A stretch of 64,000 bases of DNA from Flammeovirga pacifica (GTDB lineage Bacteria; Bacteroidota; Bacteroidia; Cytophagales; Flammeovirgaceae): positions 1,295,881 to 1,359,880 of the forward strand of contig NZ_JRYR02000001.1 in assembly GCF_000807855.2 (NCBI RefSeq), read 5' to 3'. The notes beneath the pieces are model-generated. The model worked only from the letters and a program-made list of their open reading frames with translations, was not told the DNA's origin and did not search any database. Position numbers and translations under genes: made by a program. Each line of letters opens with the position of its first letter. The first letter of the stretch is position 1. Positions 7,833-15,392 of this stretch are shown here, piece by piece.

Positions 7833-7945
7833 TTATTTAATAACTTTTTTGAGACGCCTCACCTACAATAAGTAACAATTGTACTTCTTCCATCATTGGC
7901 AAAAAGCTATGTTTCAATTTTTGTTGTTAGAGAAGCGAGTGTTTC
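7833..7945 (-). pseudogene. Leader remnant without start
   Basis: Reading leftward, LKHSFLPMMEEVQLLLIVGE aligns with LEDSLLQMGEVPQLVSFVGG of the 4495 copy. The signal peptide is unrecognisable and there is no start. After a frameshift a few residues of toxin tail (RRLKKVIK) stop at 7833. It is the outermost decayed module of the array. Confidence 0.6.
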
Positions 7946-7979
7946 TTTTTTGTTTATGTTTGCTTTCTATCATCTAGTT

Positions 7980-8041
7980 TTAAGTCAAAGACTTAATCAA
8001 AAGGTGAGTTCTGAGTGATGCTAGCACTTAACAATCAGAAC
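7980..8041. repeat. RHS-array two-hairpin repeat, copy E
   Basis: Hairpin II is a perfect TTAAGTC-AAA-GACTTAA (7980-7996). Hairpin I pairs GTTCTGAGTG (8008-8017) with CAATCAGAAC (8032-8041), nine of ten positions. Where copies C and D have C-G and G-C, this copy has T-A, so pairing is kept by compensatory change. Confidence 0.82.
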
Positions 8042-8249
8042 AGTTGGTTTAAATTAAATGAAACCAAAGTACCTTATTCTATAAAAGTATTACAAAATAT
8101 CTAGAAAGGTGGCCTTATCGACATTTCAATATATGATAGATGCACTTTTATAGGAGTAAAATTTATTAAAGCTATTATTTGTTCATTAAGTATGAATTAA
8201 AAAGTTTACTTCTGACTTATAAGTTTAATCCAAAAAATACTAAATAAAA
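8042..8249. other. Intergenic region right of the RHS array
   Basis: About 200 bases of AT-rich sequence between the last hairpin repeat and the pflA terminator. I see no gene, RNA or further repeat. It marks the boundary between the accessory array and the housekeeping genes. Confidence 0.6.
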
Positions 8250-8285
8250 AAAGACCAACAACATATCACTATATCATTGGTCTTT
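8250..8285 (-). terminator. Terminator after pflA
   Basis: AAAGACCAA pairs with TTGGTCTTT around an 18-base loop, preceded on the + strand by an A-tract that becomes the U-tract of the leftward transcript. It lies directly downstream of pflA. Confidence 0.75.
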
Positions 8286-8293
8286 CTATTTAT

Positions 8294-9076
8294 CTAGTTC
8301 ACGTGAACTTCTTTAAAATACTGAGAGAAAATCTCTACAGTTTTTGCTACTTGTTCTTTCGTGGGAGGTTCTACTCCTTCTAGCCCGTACTTCATTCCCA
8401 TGGCCTCCCATTTGTGAACACCTAGTTTATGGTAAGGCTGAATTTCAATTTTTTCAATGGTTTTGTAATCCTTGAAACGCTGCCCCAGCTCGTGTAGATA
8501 TTCTTCTTGATCTGACCAACCCGGCACTAATACATACCTAAGCCACATTGGCTTTCCTTGTTTCTCTCTCATCTCTGCTAACTTTAAAGTAGGCACATTA
8601 GAGACAGTAGTTAACTTATGATGCCAATCATCGTTGATGTGCTTTACATCTAGCATCAATAGGTCTGTATATTCTAGTAGTTCTTCTACTTGTTTATTCA
8701 CTAAACGACCATTAGAATCCAAGCAAGTATGAATGCCTTTTTCTTTAAGTCTTTTGAATAACGTTAAGATTTTAGTTCTATGCAATAATGGTTCTCCACC
8801 AGAAATTGTAATTCCTCCTTCGTCTCCAAAATAAGGACGTTGGCGTAATACTCTCTTTTCTATTTCTTCTAATGTTACGAACTTCCCTCCTTTTACATCA
8901 AATGTATCGGGGTTATGACAGTATAAACATCTAAACTGACAACCTTGTACAAAGACAATAAAACGAATACCAGGTCCGTCATGAGTTCCAAAAGTTTCAA
9001 TGGAATGAATTCGAATTTGTTCGGGATCCTTATCGTTAAGATGAGATGCGTCTTGCTGTGGATAAATGATACTCAT
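8294..9076 (-). CDS. pflA: Pyruvate formate-lyase-activating enzyme
   Basis: This radical-SAM enzyme creates the glycyl radical that activates pyruvate formate-lyase in anaerobic or microaerobic metabolism. The 4Fe-4S motif C46xxxC50xxC53 (GCQFRCLYCHNPDT) is intact, preceded by FGTHDGPGIRFIVFVQG, and ISGGEPLL near residue 90 is the SAM-contacting motif. The length, 260 residues, is normal. It is the last gene of a leftward run after queA and the cobalamin-binding-like gene, 43 bases after the latter, and is followed by a strong terminator. The substrate enzyme pflB is not in this window, so the pair is split or the partner lies elsewhere. Confidence 0.93.
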   Translation of the reverse strand: MSIIYPQQDASHLNDKDPEQIRIHSIETFGTHDGPGIRFIVFVQGCQFRCLYCHNPDTFDVKGGKFVTLEEIEKRVLRQRPYFGDEGGITISGGEPLLHRTKILTLFKRLKEKGIHTCLDSNGRLVNKQVEELLEYTDLLMLDVKHINDDWHHKLTTVSNVPTLKLAEMREKQGKPMWLRYVLVPGWSDQEEYLHELGQRFKDYKTIEKIEIQPYHKLGVHKWEAMGMKYGLEGVEPPTKEQVAKTVEIFSQYFKEVHVN

Positions 9077-9119
9077 TATTATTTATTTTTTCGTTTTCAG
9101 GCGTATATCAATATACGTC

Positions 9120-9923
9120 TTATTTTTTGTTATTGTAATTTTCAATGATCCTTTCTAGGAAGGGCAATCCCTCTAGAATGGCTGCTGGTCCGGGTTGAAG
9201 CATAAATAATGGATCAACTTCTTGATAATCTTTTGTCTTAATGAAAGGAACCTGATCGATATTATTTCTATTCAACAGATCTTGTTCATCAAACTTTCTT
9301 CCACACCAACAAAACAAACCTATTTCTGGTGCTTTATCAACTACTTGATTGAAATCAAAAAGTACTCTTTCTTGGGCAGATTGATATACACTCAGTTCGG
9401 AAAAGACATCTTCCCCTCCTGCTAGTTCAATCAATTCAGACACCCATTTAATACCTGTTATTAAAGGCGAGTTCCATTCTTCAAAATATACTTTTGGCCT
9501 TACCTTAATATGTTGTGTTTTTAATTGAGCACTGCGTACCATACTTCTCATTTTATCAAGAAATACTTGAGCTTTATGTTCAACACCTATCATCCTTGCT
9601 ATCATTTCCAAGGTATTGATAATTTCTTCTACCGATCTTTGGTTAGTTATTAAAGTAGGAATTCCCTCTTTGATTAAACGAGCTGCAATATCAGCTTGTA
9701 AATCAGAAAACCCGATAACCATATCAGGCTTTTGTTCTAAAATTTTTTTATAGTTTGCTCCTGTAAAACCACAAACCATTGGTTTTTCTTTTTTTGCTTC
9801 TTCAGGTCGTTCAGCAAAAGCAGAAATACCCACAATTCTATGTGACTCTCCCAACATATAAAGCCATTCTGTTACTTCATCTGTTAGGCAAACAATTCTA
9901 TTAGGAAATTTAGACGTATTCAT
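9120..9923 (-). CDS. BtuF-like cobalamin/iron-siderophore-binding domain protein without signal peptide
   Basis: The 267-residue protein matches the Peripla_BP_2 fold of BtuF/FhuD-type binding proteins: an N-terminal RIVCLTDEVTEWLYMLG, a central PDMVIGFSDLQADIAARL, a long linking helix around residues 105-135, and a C-terminal lobe with KWVSELIELAGGEDVF. Unlike transport binding proteins it has no visible signal peptide, so it may stay in the cytoplasm or act as a cobalamin-binding protein of another kind. It starts 12 bases after queA, suggesting one transcript. The ligand is inferred from family, not from specific residues. Confidence 0.75.
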   Translation of the reverse strand: MNTSKFPNRIVCLTDEVTEWLYMLGESHRIVGISAFAERPEEAKKEKPMVCGFTGANYKKILEQKPDMVIGFSDLQADIAARLIKEGIPTLITNQRSVEEIINTLEMIARMIGVEHKAQVFLDKMRSMVRSAQLKTQHIKVRPKVYFEEWNSPLITGIKWVSELIELAGGEDVFSELSVYQSAQERVLFDFNQVVDKAPEIGLFCWCGRKFDEQDLLNRNNIDQVPFIKTKDYQEVDPLFMLQPGPAAILEGLPFLERIIENYNNKK

Positions 9924-9935
9924 AGGGATAGTGGC

Positions 9936-11234
9936 TTACTTTCTAAACAAGATAGAGGAATCTCCATAACTTAGGAAACGGTAATCGTTATCTAAAGCTG
10001 CTTGGTATACTTTTCTCCAATCTTCACCAATAAATGCGGCAATCAATAAAACTAATGTTGTCGATGGCAAATGAAAATTGGTCACTAAAGTATCGATCAC
10101 TTGGAATTGATAACCCGGCATAATAAAGATAGAGGTTTCTCCATGTATATTATCTAAGTTATTTTCTTCCATATACTTTAAGATGGCTGAAAAACTTTCT
10201 TGTCTTGTGGGCAATGTAGCTCCACTTTCCATTCTTTCATAAGCTTCTAATTTATGAATATCGAATGTAGTGTTATTATCCAAAAGAAGACGAACACCGT
10301 ACCAATAAGAAGATTCTAAAGTTCTCATTGATGTAGTTCCCACACAAGCTACTTTATGGGCATTAATTAAAGCTTTTACATTTTCTTTAGTGATAATGAT
10401 CTGCTCATTATGCATTTCATGATCGGTTACTTTATCGGCTGTAATTGGCTTAAAAGTTCCTGCACTCACGTGTAGTGTTACTTCTTGTTCATCGACCCCT
10501 TGATTTTTTAATATATCAAGAACTTCATTTGTAAAGTGAAGCCCAGCTGTTGGTGCTGCTACTGCTCCTTCGTTTTTAGAATAAACTGTCTGATAGGTTT
10601 CTTTATCATCTTCAGTCGCAGTTCTTTTGATATAAGGAGGTAAAGGAGTGTTCCCTGCCGCAGAAATAATGTCCACAAAGTTCAGGCTTTCCTCTTCCCA
10701 TTCGAACTTTACAAAACGTTTATCTCTGTCTTCGTGAGAAACAGTCAATTTCACAATCCCTTTCTCTGTTTGAACTGCCGCTTCTAATTTATCTTCTTTC
10801 CAACGCTTAAAATTACCAATCGCACACTCCCAAATTGTACCCGATTTCTCTAGCATAGCTGCAGAAATATCTCTAGTGGGTGCAATAGGATTAAGTAAAA
10901 ATACTTCGATTTGTGCTCCCGTTGGTTTTTTAAAATACAAACGAGCCGGCAATACTTTGGTATTATTGAAAAATAAAGTGTAGTCGCTATTCAATTCATT
11001 AGTGATCTCTTTAAACACCTTGTGTTCAATCTCCCCTTCTTTGTACATCATTAATTTTGATGAATCACGTGGATTAGCTGGATGTGCCGCAATCCTCTCA
11101 TTGGGCAACTCGTATTGATAATCGTCTAAATTTATTTCAGGTAATTTCAAAGTATTACGCTTTTGATTTAAAATTAAAAATTCATACAAATGTCGGAAAA
11201 TGATTTGTTCATTAAAAGTCTTTTTGATGTTCAT
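9936..11234 (-). CDS. queA: S-adenosylmethionine:tRNA ribosyltransferase-isomerase
   Basis: QueA transfers and rearranges the ribose of SAM onto 7-aminomethyl-7-deazaguanine in tRNA, giving epoxyqueuosine. The family signature is clear: DYQYELPNERIAAHPANPRD near the start, FFNNTKVLPARL, EGAVAAPTAGLHFT in the middle, the VSAGTFKPI segment, and the C-terminal TNFHLPSTTLVLLIAAF. It has 432 residues, longer than the roughly 350 of E. coli; about 35 residues at the N terminus precede the usual start, so the true start may be downstream although no other early Met exists. It heads a leftward group with the binding protein and pflA. Confidence 0.92.
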   Translation of the reverse strand: MNIKKTFNEQIIFRHLYEFLILNQKRNTLKLPEINLDDYQYELPNERIAAHPANPRDSSKLMMYKEGEIEHKVFKEITNELNSDYTLFFNNTKVLPARLYFKKPTGAQIEVFLLNPIAPTRDISAAMLEKSGTIWECAIGNFKRWKEDKLEAAVQTEKGIVKLTVSHEDRDKRFVKFEWEEESLNFVDIISAAGNTPLPPYIKRTATEDDKETYQTVYSKNEGAVAAPTAGLHFTNEVLDILKNQGVDEQEVTLHVSAGTFKPITADKVTDHEMHNEQIIITKENVKALINAHKVACVGTTSMRTLESSYWYGVRLLLDNNTTFDIHKLEAYERMESGATLPTRQESFSAILKYMEENNLDNIHGETSIFIMPGYQFQVIDTLVTNFHLPSTTLVLLIAAFIGEDWRKVYQAALDNDYRFLSYGDSSILFRK

Positions 11235-11361
11235 TGTTTAATTAATGTTTAGGCGAAAGTTCGCCTGAAGCGAAGGATGAATCATCTCTAAAAAAGGCGT
11301 TTATTAACACCCCTAAAATAAATACATTCCCTAAAGGCTTTTTAACAATAAAAATTTCCAC

Positions 11362-11369
11362 TACTTTTG
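11362..11369 (+). promoter_or_regulatory. Predicted pyrD promoter, -7 box
   Basis: TACTTTTG matches the Bacteroidota -7 consensus TAnnTTTG, 52 bases before the pyrD ATG. A CTTTTT stretch at 11338-11343 lies at about the -33 position. The region between queA and pyrD is divergent and only about 190 bases long. Confidence 0.5.
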
Positions 11370-11421
11370 TGCAGTTTATTTAGACCATAGGTCAAATTTA
11401 ATTTCTAACAGGCAACTCAAC

Positions 11422-12459
11422 ATGAGCTTTTACAAATCCGTAGTCAGACCTTTCTTATTTCAGGTAGATCCTGAGAAAATCCACCATTTTGCTGTTCGTT
11501 ATCTAAAAACAATGTTTTCACTTCCTTTTGCTAAAGCAATTGCAAGAGGAATATACAAGGTAAACGATCCAAAATTAGAGAGAGAAGTATTTGGTATTAA
11601 ATTCCCCTCTCCAGTAGGTTTAGCGGCAGGCTTTGATAAAGATGCAAAGATGATCGACGAATTTGCCAACTTTGGTTTTGGCTTTATTGAGATCGGTACA
11701 CTTACTCCTGTTTCACAACCAGGTAACGAAAAGCCTAGAATTTTTAGATTACCAAGTGATCAAGGTTTGATCAATAGAATGGGATTTAATAATGAAGGTG
11801 TTGACGCTGCTGTTGAACGTCTTAAAAACAGAAAATCTAATGTCATTGTTGGCGGTAATATTGGTAAGAACAAAGTAACTCCCAATGAGAATGCCGTTGA
11901 CGATTATACAAAAGGGTTTAATGCATTATTTGATCACGTAGACTACTTCACTGTAAACATTTCATCTCCTAATACTCCTAACTTAAGGGCGCTACAAGAC
12001 AAAGAACCTTTAAAAGAATTACTAGGAACACTAAAGGATTTAAACTCTCAAAAATCCAATCCTAAACCTATCCTTTTAAAGATTGCTCCAGACTTAACAA
12101 ATGAGCAATTAGATGATATTTTAGAGGTAGTTCAAGAGACTAAAATTGATGGAGTGATAGCTACGAATACTACAATTAGTAGAGATGGTTTAACGACTCC
12201 AAAAACAAGAGTAGAGGAAATCGGAATGGGAGGCCTTTCTGGAAAACCTGTTACTGATAGATCTACAGAAGTTATAAAATACCTTTTCGAGAAATCTGGT
12301 AAAACTTTAGATATTATAGGCGTAGGTGGTATTCATACGGCCGAAGACGCACTAGAAAAACTGGATGCAGGTGCTAAACTTGTACAAGTATATACAGGCT
12401 TTATTTACGAAGGCCCAGCATTAGTTAAAAGTATCAACAAGGCGGTCATTAACAAATAA
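11422..12459 (+). CDS. pyrD: Dihydroorotate dehydrogenase, quinone-dependent class 2
   Basis: This FMN enzyme oxidises dihydroorotate to orotate in pyrimidine synthesis, passing electrons to membrane quinones. The N-terminal segment ([19 protein letters not shown]) is the membrane-associating extension typical of class 2. Core motifs follow: [20 protein letters not shown], the [11 protein letters not shown] loop with the class 2 catalytic serine, ILLKIAPDL and [16 protein letters not shown]. Length 345 is typical. pyrE lies 2.2 kb downstream, beyond the opposing recQ, so they are not co-transcribed. Confidence 0.96.
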   Translation: MSFYKSVVRPFLFQVDPEKIHHFAVRYLKTMFSLPFAKAIARGIYKVNDPKLEREVFGIKFPSPVGLAAGFDKDAKMIDEFANFGFGFIEIGTLTPVSQPGNEKPRIFRLPSDQGLINRMGFNNEGVDAAVERLKNRKSNVIVGGNIGKNKVTPNENAVDDYTKGFNALFDHVDYFTVNISSPNTPNLRALQDKEPLKELLGTLKDLNSQKSNPKPILLKIAPDLTNEQLDDILEVVQETKIDGVIATNTTISRDGLTTPKTRVEEIGMGGLSGKPVTDRSTEVIKYLFEKSGKTLDIIGVGGIHTAEDALEKLDAGAKLVQVYTGFIYEGPALVKSINKAVINK

Positions 12460-12554
12460 ATTTAAATTTATTGCAATTTTTTGAAACCTGATTAACACTT
12501 GTTCGTTAGTATAAGTAGAAAGATTGTTGTAGTTAATGAAATTGTCGAGGAGAG

Positions 12555-12587
12555 AACACTTACGCTTGTAGGTGTTTTCTTTTTTTT
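12555..12587 (+). terminator. Terminator after pyrD, against recQ end
   Basis: AACACTTAC (12555-12563) pairs with GTAGGTGTT (12568-12576), loop GCTT, followed by an eleven-base T-rich run. It sits at the convergent pyrD/recQ junction and reads rightward. Confidence 0.8.
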
Positions 12588-14499
12588 ATGCAATTGCTAT
12601 TTTTTTATCTTGATTCCAATGCACTACTTTTTCATCAAAAAGCTTGGTGAGACTTTTGCCAAAATAGTCCAAATTCAAAGGAGAAATTTCACTTTCTAGT
12701 TCATGCACAGACATGGGTTGTTTTTTAATCACCATTAAGATCTCATCACTATAATTGATGGGCTTTTCTTTAAAAGACTTTGCTTTTTTATGATGAATGC
12801 ACACATCACAAACGCCACAATTATCTCCATCAAAATCACCGAAATACTCTCTAAGCATGATACTTCTACATCTTGTAGTGTTCTGTACAAAGTGAATCAT
12901 CGCTTTAGCTCTTTTAAAATCCTGCTGTTTTCTTAGAGCATACAATTTTCGATCAATAGGTAAGCGTTCAGGCAAATGCCTAGGCATTAAGTACGTTACT
13001 TGCGGTCGTTCTCTTTTTGGTTTATAATCAACAATCTCCAAATTGTGTAGCTCTTGTAAATAGAAAGTCACACGATCTAAAGGAATCCCATTTTGCATCG
13101 CAATGTCCTTTTCATCGATTCGAACAAAGCTATTGTATAACTCCCCTCCGTACATTCTTAGAATACCTTTCATCAGTAATTCATGATGAGGGTGTCTTAA
13201 TAGATAATCGTATAAATTGTCGGGAGTAGATTTTATTATTAAAGTTGGATCATGAAATACGCTTTCATTAAATAAAAGAATACCGTGTTCCTCCATCCTT
13301 TTTAAAGCATAATAAGTTTCTTGGGCTGGCAACTCATACTTTTTTATAAAAGGTTTGATATAAAAATCGAAAGAGCTCATCTCTCCGCTGCCTACCGCTA
13401 AACGGAACAAATTACCCAGGTTTTGATATACTTTTCTAATGAATTTAATATCCGGATGACGTTGTTCTACCCATTCTAAAAGTTTCTGCTTTGCATCTTG
13501 CTTCACTAATAAAATAGCATACGACTTTTCACCATCTCTACCTCCTCTTCCTGCTTCTTGATAATAGGCTTCAATACTTTCTGGAGCCCCAATGTTAATT
13601 ACTGTACGCACATTAGGTTTGTCTATCCCCATTCCAAAAGCGTTGGTAGCCACCATTACTCTAACATGATCTTTGATCCAAGACTCCTGTCTTAGGCTTC
13701 TCTGTTCAGGCATCAAACCACCATGATAATATTCTGCATTGATGTTATAACTAAGCAGAAGACTAGCAATATCCTTGGTCATCTTTCTAGTACGAGTATA
13801 CACAATAGAACTACCCTCCACAGAATTAAGAATCTTCAACATCTTTTGGGTGGTATCTATTTCCTTACTTACAGAAAAAGACAAATTAGGACGGCTAAAA
13901 CTACCTTTAAAAACCGCATGATTTTCTTTAAATAACAGTCGCTCTACAATTTCCTTTTGGGTTTCTTTGGTGGCTGTAGCAGTAACTGCAATCACTGGGG
14001 TATCAGGAATTAATTCTCGAAGCTCACCTATTTTTAAATATTGAGGTCTAAAATCATGGCCCCATTGAGAAATACAATGTGCTTCATCGATCACCATTAA
14101 TCCAACAGACATCCTTTTTAATCGTTCGATAAAAATTCTCGTTCTGATTCTTTCTGGTGATACATATAAAAATTTTACTCGGCCATTTACACAGTTTTCC
14201 AACAAGGTATCTATTTCCTTGATGGATAAACCAGAATAAAGTGCCTTTGCAGGTATCCCTCTATCATTTAATTGGTGTACTTGGTCTTTCATTAAAGAGA
14301 TTAATGGAGTAATCACAATACACACTCCTTTTCTTGCGATACCCGGCACTTGGAAACATATTGATTTTCCACCACCTGTAGGCAATAAAGCAAGTGTATC
14401 AACCCCTGTAAATGCACTTGTTATAATCTCTTCTTGTAGAGGTCTGAATTTCTCATAACCCCAAAATTTTTTAAGTATTTGTTGAAAGCCCGCCTTCAT
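12586..14499 (-). CDS. recQ: ATP-dependent DNA helicase RecQ
   Basis: RecQ unwinds DNA 3' to 5' in recombination and fork repair. The motor has motif 0 (FRPLQEEII), Walker A (LLPTGGGKS, about residues 39-47), DEAH (about 138), VTATAT, and motif VI within YYQEAGRGGRDG. The zinc-binding subdomain follows with cysteines in TTRCRSIML and DNCGVCDVCIHH. No HRDC domain is visible after residue 600; the C terminus is short, as in many Bacteroidota RecQ proteins. At 637 residues it is full length for that subtype. It converges on pyrD and is divergent from pyrE. Confidence 0.94.
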   Translation of the reverse strand: MKAGFQQILKKFWGYEKFRPLQEEIITSAFTGVDTLALLPTGGGKSICFQVPGIARKGVCIVITPLISLMKDQVHQLNDRGIPAKALYSGLSIKEIDTLLENCVNGRVKFLYVSPERIRTRIFIERLKRMSVGLMVIDEAHCISQWGHDFRPQYLKIGELRELIPDTPVIAVTATATKETQKEIVERLLFKENHAVFKGSFSRPNLSFSVSKEIDTTQKMLKILNSVEGSSIVYTRTRKMTKDIASLLLSYNINAEYYHGGLMPEQRSLRQESWIKDHVRVMVATNAFGMGIDKPNVRTVINIGAPESIEAYYQEAGRGGRDGEKSYAILLVKQDAKQKLLEWVEQRHPDIKFIRKVYQNLGNLFRLAVGSGEMSSFDFYIKPFIKKYELPAQETYYALKRMEEHGILLFNESVFHDPTLIIKSTPDNLYDYLLRHPHHELLMKGILRMYGGELYNSFVRIDEKDIAMQNGIPLDRVTFYLQELHNLEIVDYKPKRERPQVTYLMPRHLPERLPIDRKLYALRKQQDFKRAKAMIHFVQNTTRCRSIMLREYFGDFDGDNCGVCDVCIHHKKAKSFKEKPINYSDEILMVIKKQPMSVHELESEISPLNLDYFGKSLTKLFDEKVVHWNQDKKIAIA

Positions 14500-14566
14500 G
14501 AACCATTAATTGACAATTATTTTATCATAAATCAAATATCAAAATTTATTTTATCAAATTGTATCT

Positions 14567-14605
14567 TATTTTTGCAAAAGAATAAAATAAAGAGAATTTC
14601 TCTTT
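14567..14605 (+). promoter_or_regulatory. Predicted pyrE promoter and leader palindrome
   Basis: TATTTTTG (14567-14574) fits the TAnnTTTG -7 box. Just downstream, AAAGAGAA-T-TTCTCTTT (14589-14605) is a perfect palindrome located around the expected transcript start or early leader, where an operator could lie. The pyrE ATG is at 14634. Confidence 0.45.
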
Positions 14606-14633
14606 AAACTAAACAAATACATCAGCAACAACA

Positions 14634-15269
14634 ATGGAAAATACTATTGCAAAAAAGGTCGCTTCTTTGTTATTAGAGATCAATGCTATTAAAATCCGTC
14701 CCAATGATCCTTTCACTTGGGCATCTGGATGGAAATCGCCAATCTACTGCGACAACAGACTTTCGTTGTCACACCCTCACGCAAGAACCTACATCAAGCA
14801 TGCTTTAAGTTCTAAAATACAAGAGCAATTTGCAGATGTTGATGCTATTGTTGGTGTTGCTACAGCAGGTATTCCTCAAGGAGCATTAATTGCTGACGCT
14901 TTGGGTATTCCTTTCGCCTATGTTAGATCAAAGCCAAAAGGACATGGAATGACTAACATGATTGAAGGTGAATTAAAGGCTGGAGCAAAAGTGGTAGTTA
15001 TTGAAGACCTAATTTCAACAGGAGGTTCATCATTAAAAGCTGCAGATGCGCTAAAAGAAGCTGGTATTGAAGTACTAGGTATGGCTGCCATTTTCACTTA
15101 TGGTTTTGATTTATCAGTCAATAATTTTAAAGAGGCTGGTATTCCATTAGTGACTCTTTCTAATTATGATGCAATGCTTGAGTTAGCATTGGAACAAGAC
15201 TACATTCAGTCTTCTGATGTAGAATCTTTAAAATCTTGGAGAGTGAATCCATCTGAATGGAATCAATAA
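14634..15269 (+). CDS. pyrE: Orotate phosphoribosyltransferase
   Basis: PyrE joins orotate and PRPP to give orotidine monophosphate. The PRPP-binding signature VVVIEDLISTGGSSLKA is intact at about residues 122-138. Other family elements are PFTWASGWKSPIYCDNR near the N terminus, VGVATAGIPQGALIA and FAYVRSKPKGHG. The length, 211 residues, is normal. It is monocistronic, with its own promoter and terminator, and follows pyrD in the pathway. Confidence 0.96.
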   Translation: MENTIAKKVASLLLEINAIKIRPNDPFTWASGWKSPIYCDNRLSLSHPHARTYIKHALSSKIQEQFADVDAIVGVATAGIPQGALIADALGIPFAYVRSKPKGHGMTNMIEGELKAGAKVVVIEDLISTGGSSLKAADALKEAGIEVLGMAAIFTYGFDLSVNNFKEAGIPLVTLSNYDAMLELALEQDYIQSSDVESLKSWRVNPSEWNQ

Positions 15270-15275
15270 TAAATT

Positions 15276-15303
15276 AAGGAGGTGAGATATCACCTCCTTT
15301 TTA
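15276..15303 (+). terminator. Terminator after pyrE
   Basis: AAGGAGGTGA (15276-15285) and TCACCTCCTT (15290-15299) form a perfect 10-bp stem with loop GATA, followed by a short T-run. Confidence 0.85.
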
Positions 15304-15392
15304 CGTTTTCGGTTTACTAAACCTTACATTTCAGGCTTAATACTTACAAACAGGGGGAACAATTAAAGTGTGTTTCTAGTTATTTTCTTACA

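Noticed and set aside
4531-8041. Hairpin repeat as integron attC sites
   Set aside because: The GTTAAGC-like stretch and hairpin shape suggested attC, but paired R/L boxes at the ends, the extrahelical bases and any integrase gene are missing.
12499-12699. 66-codon rightward frame after pyrD
   Set aside because: It spans the pyrD terminator and the end of recQ, so it is not a plausible gene.
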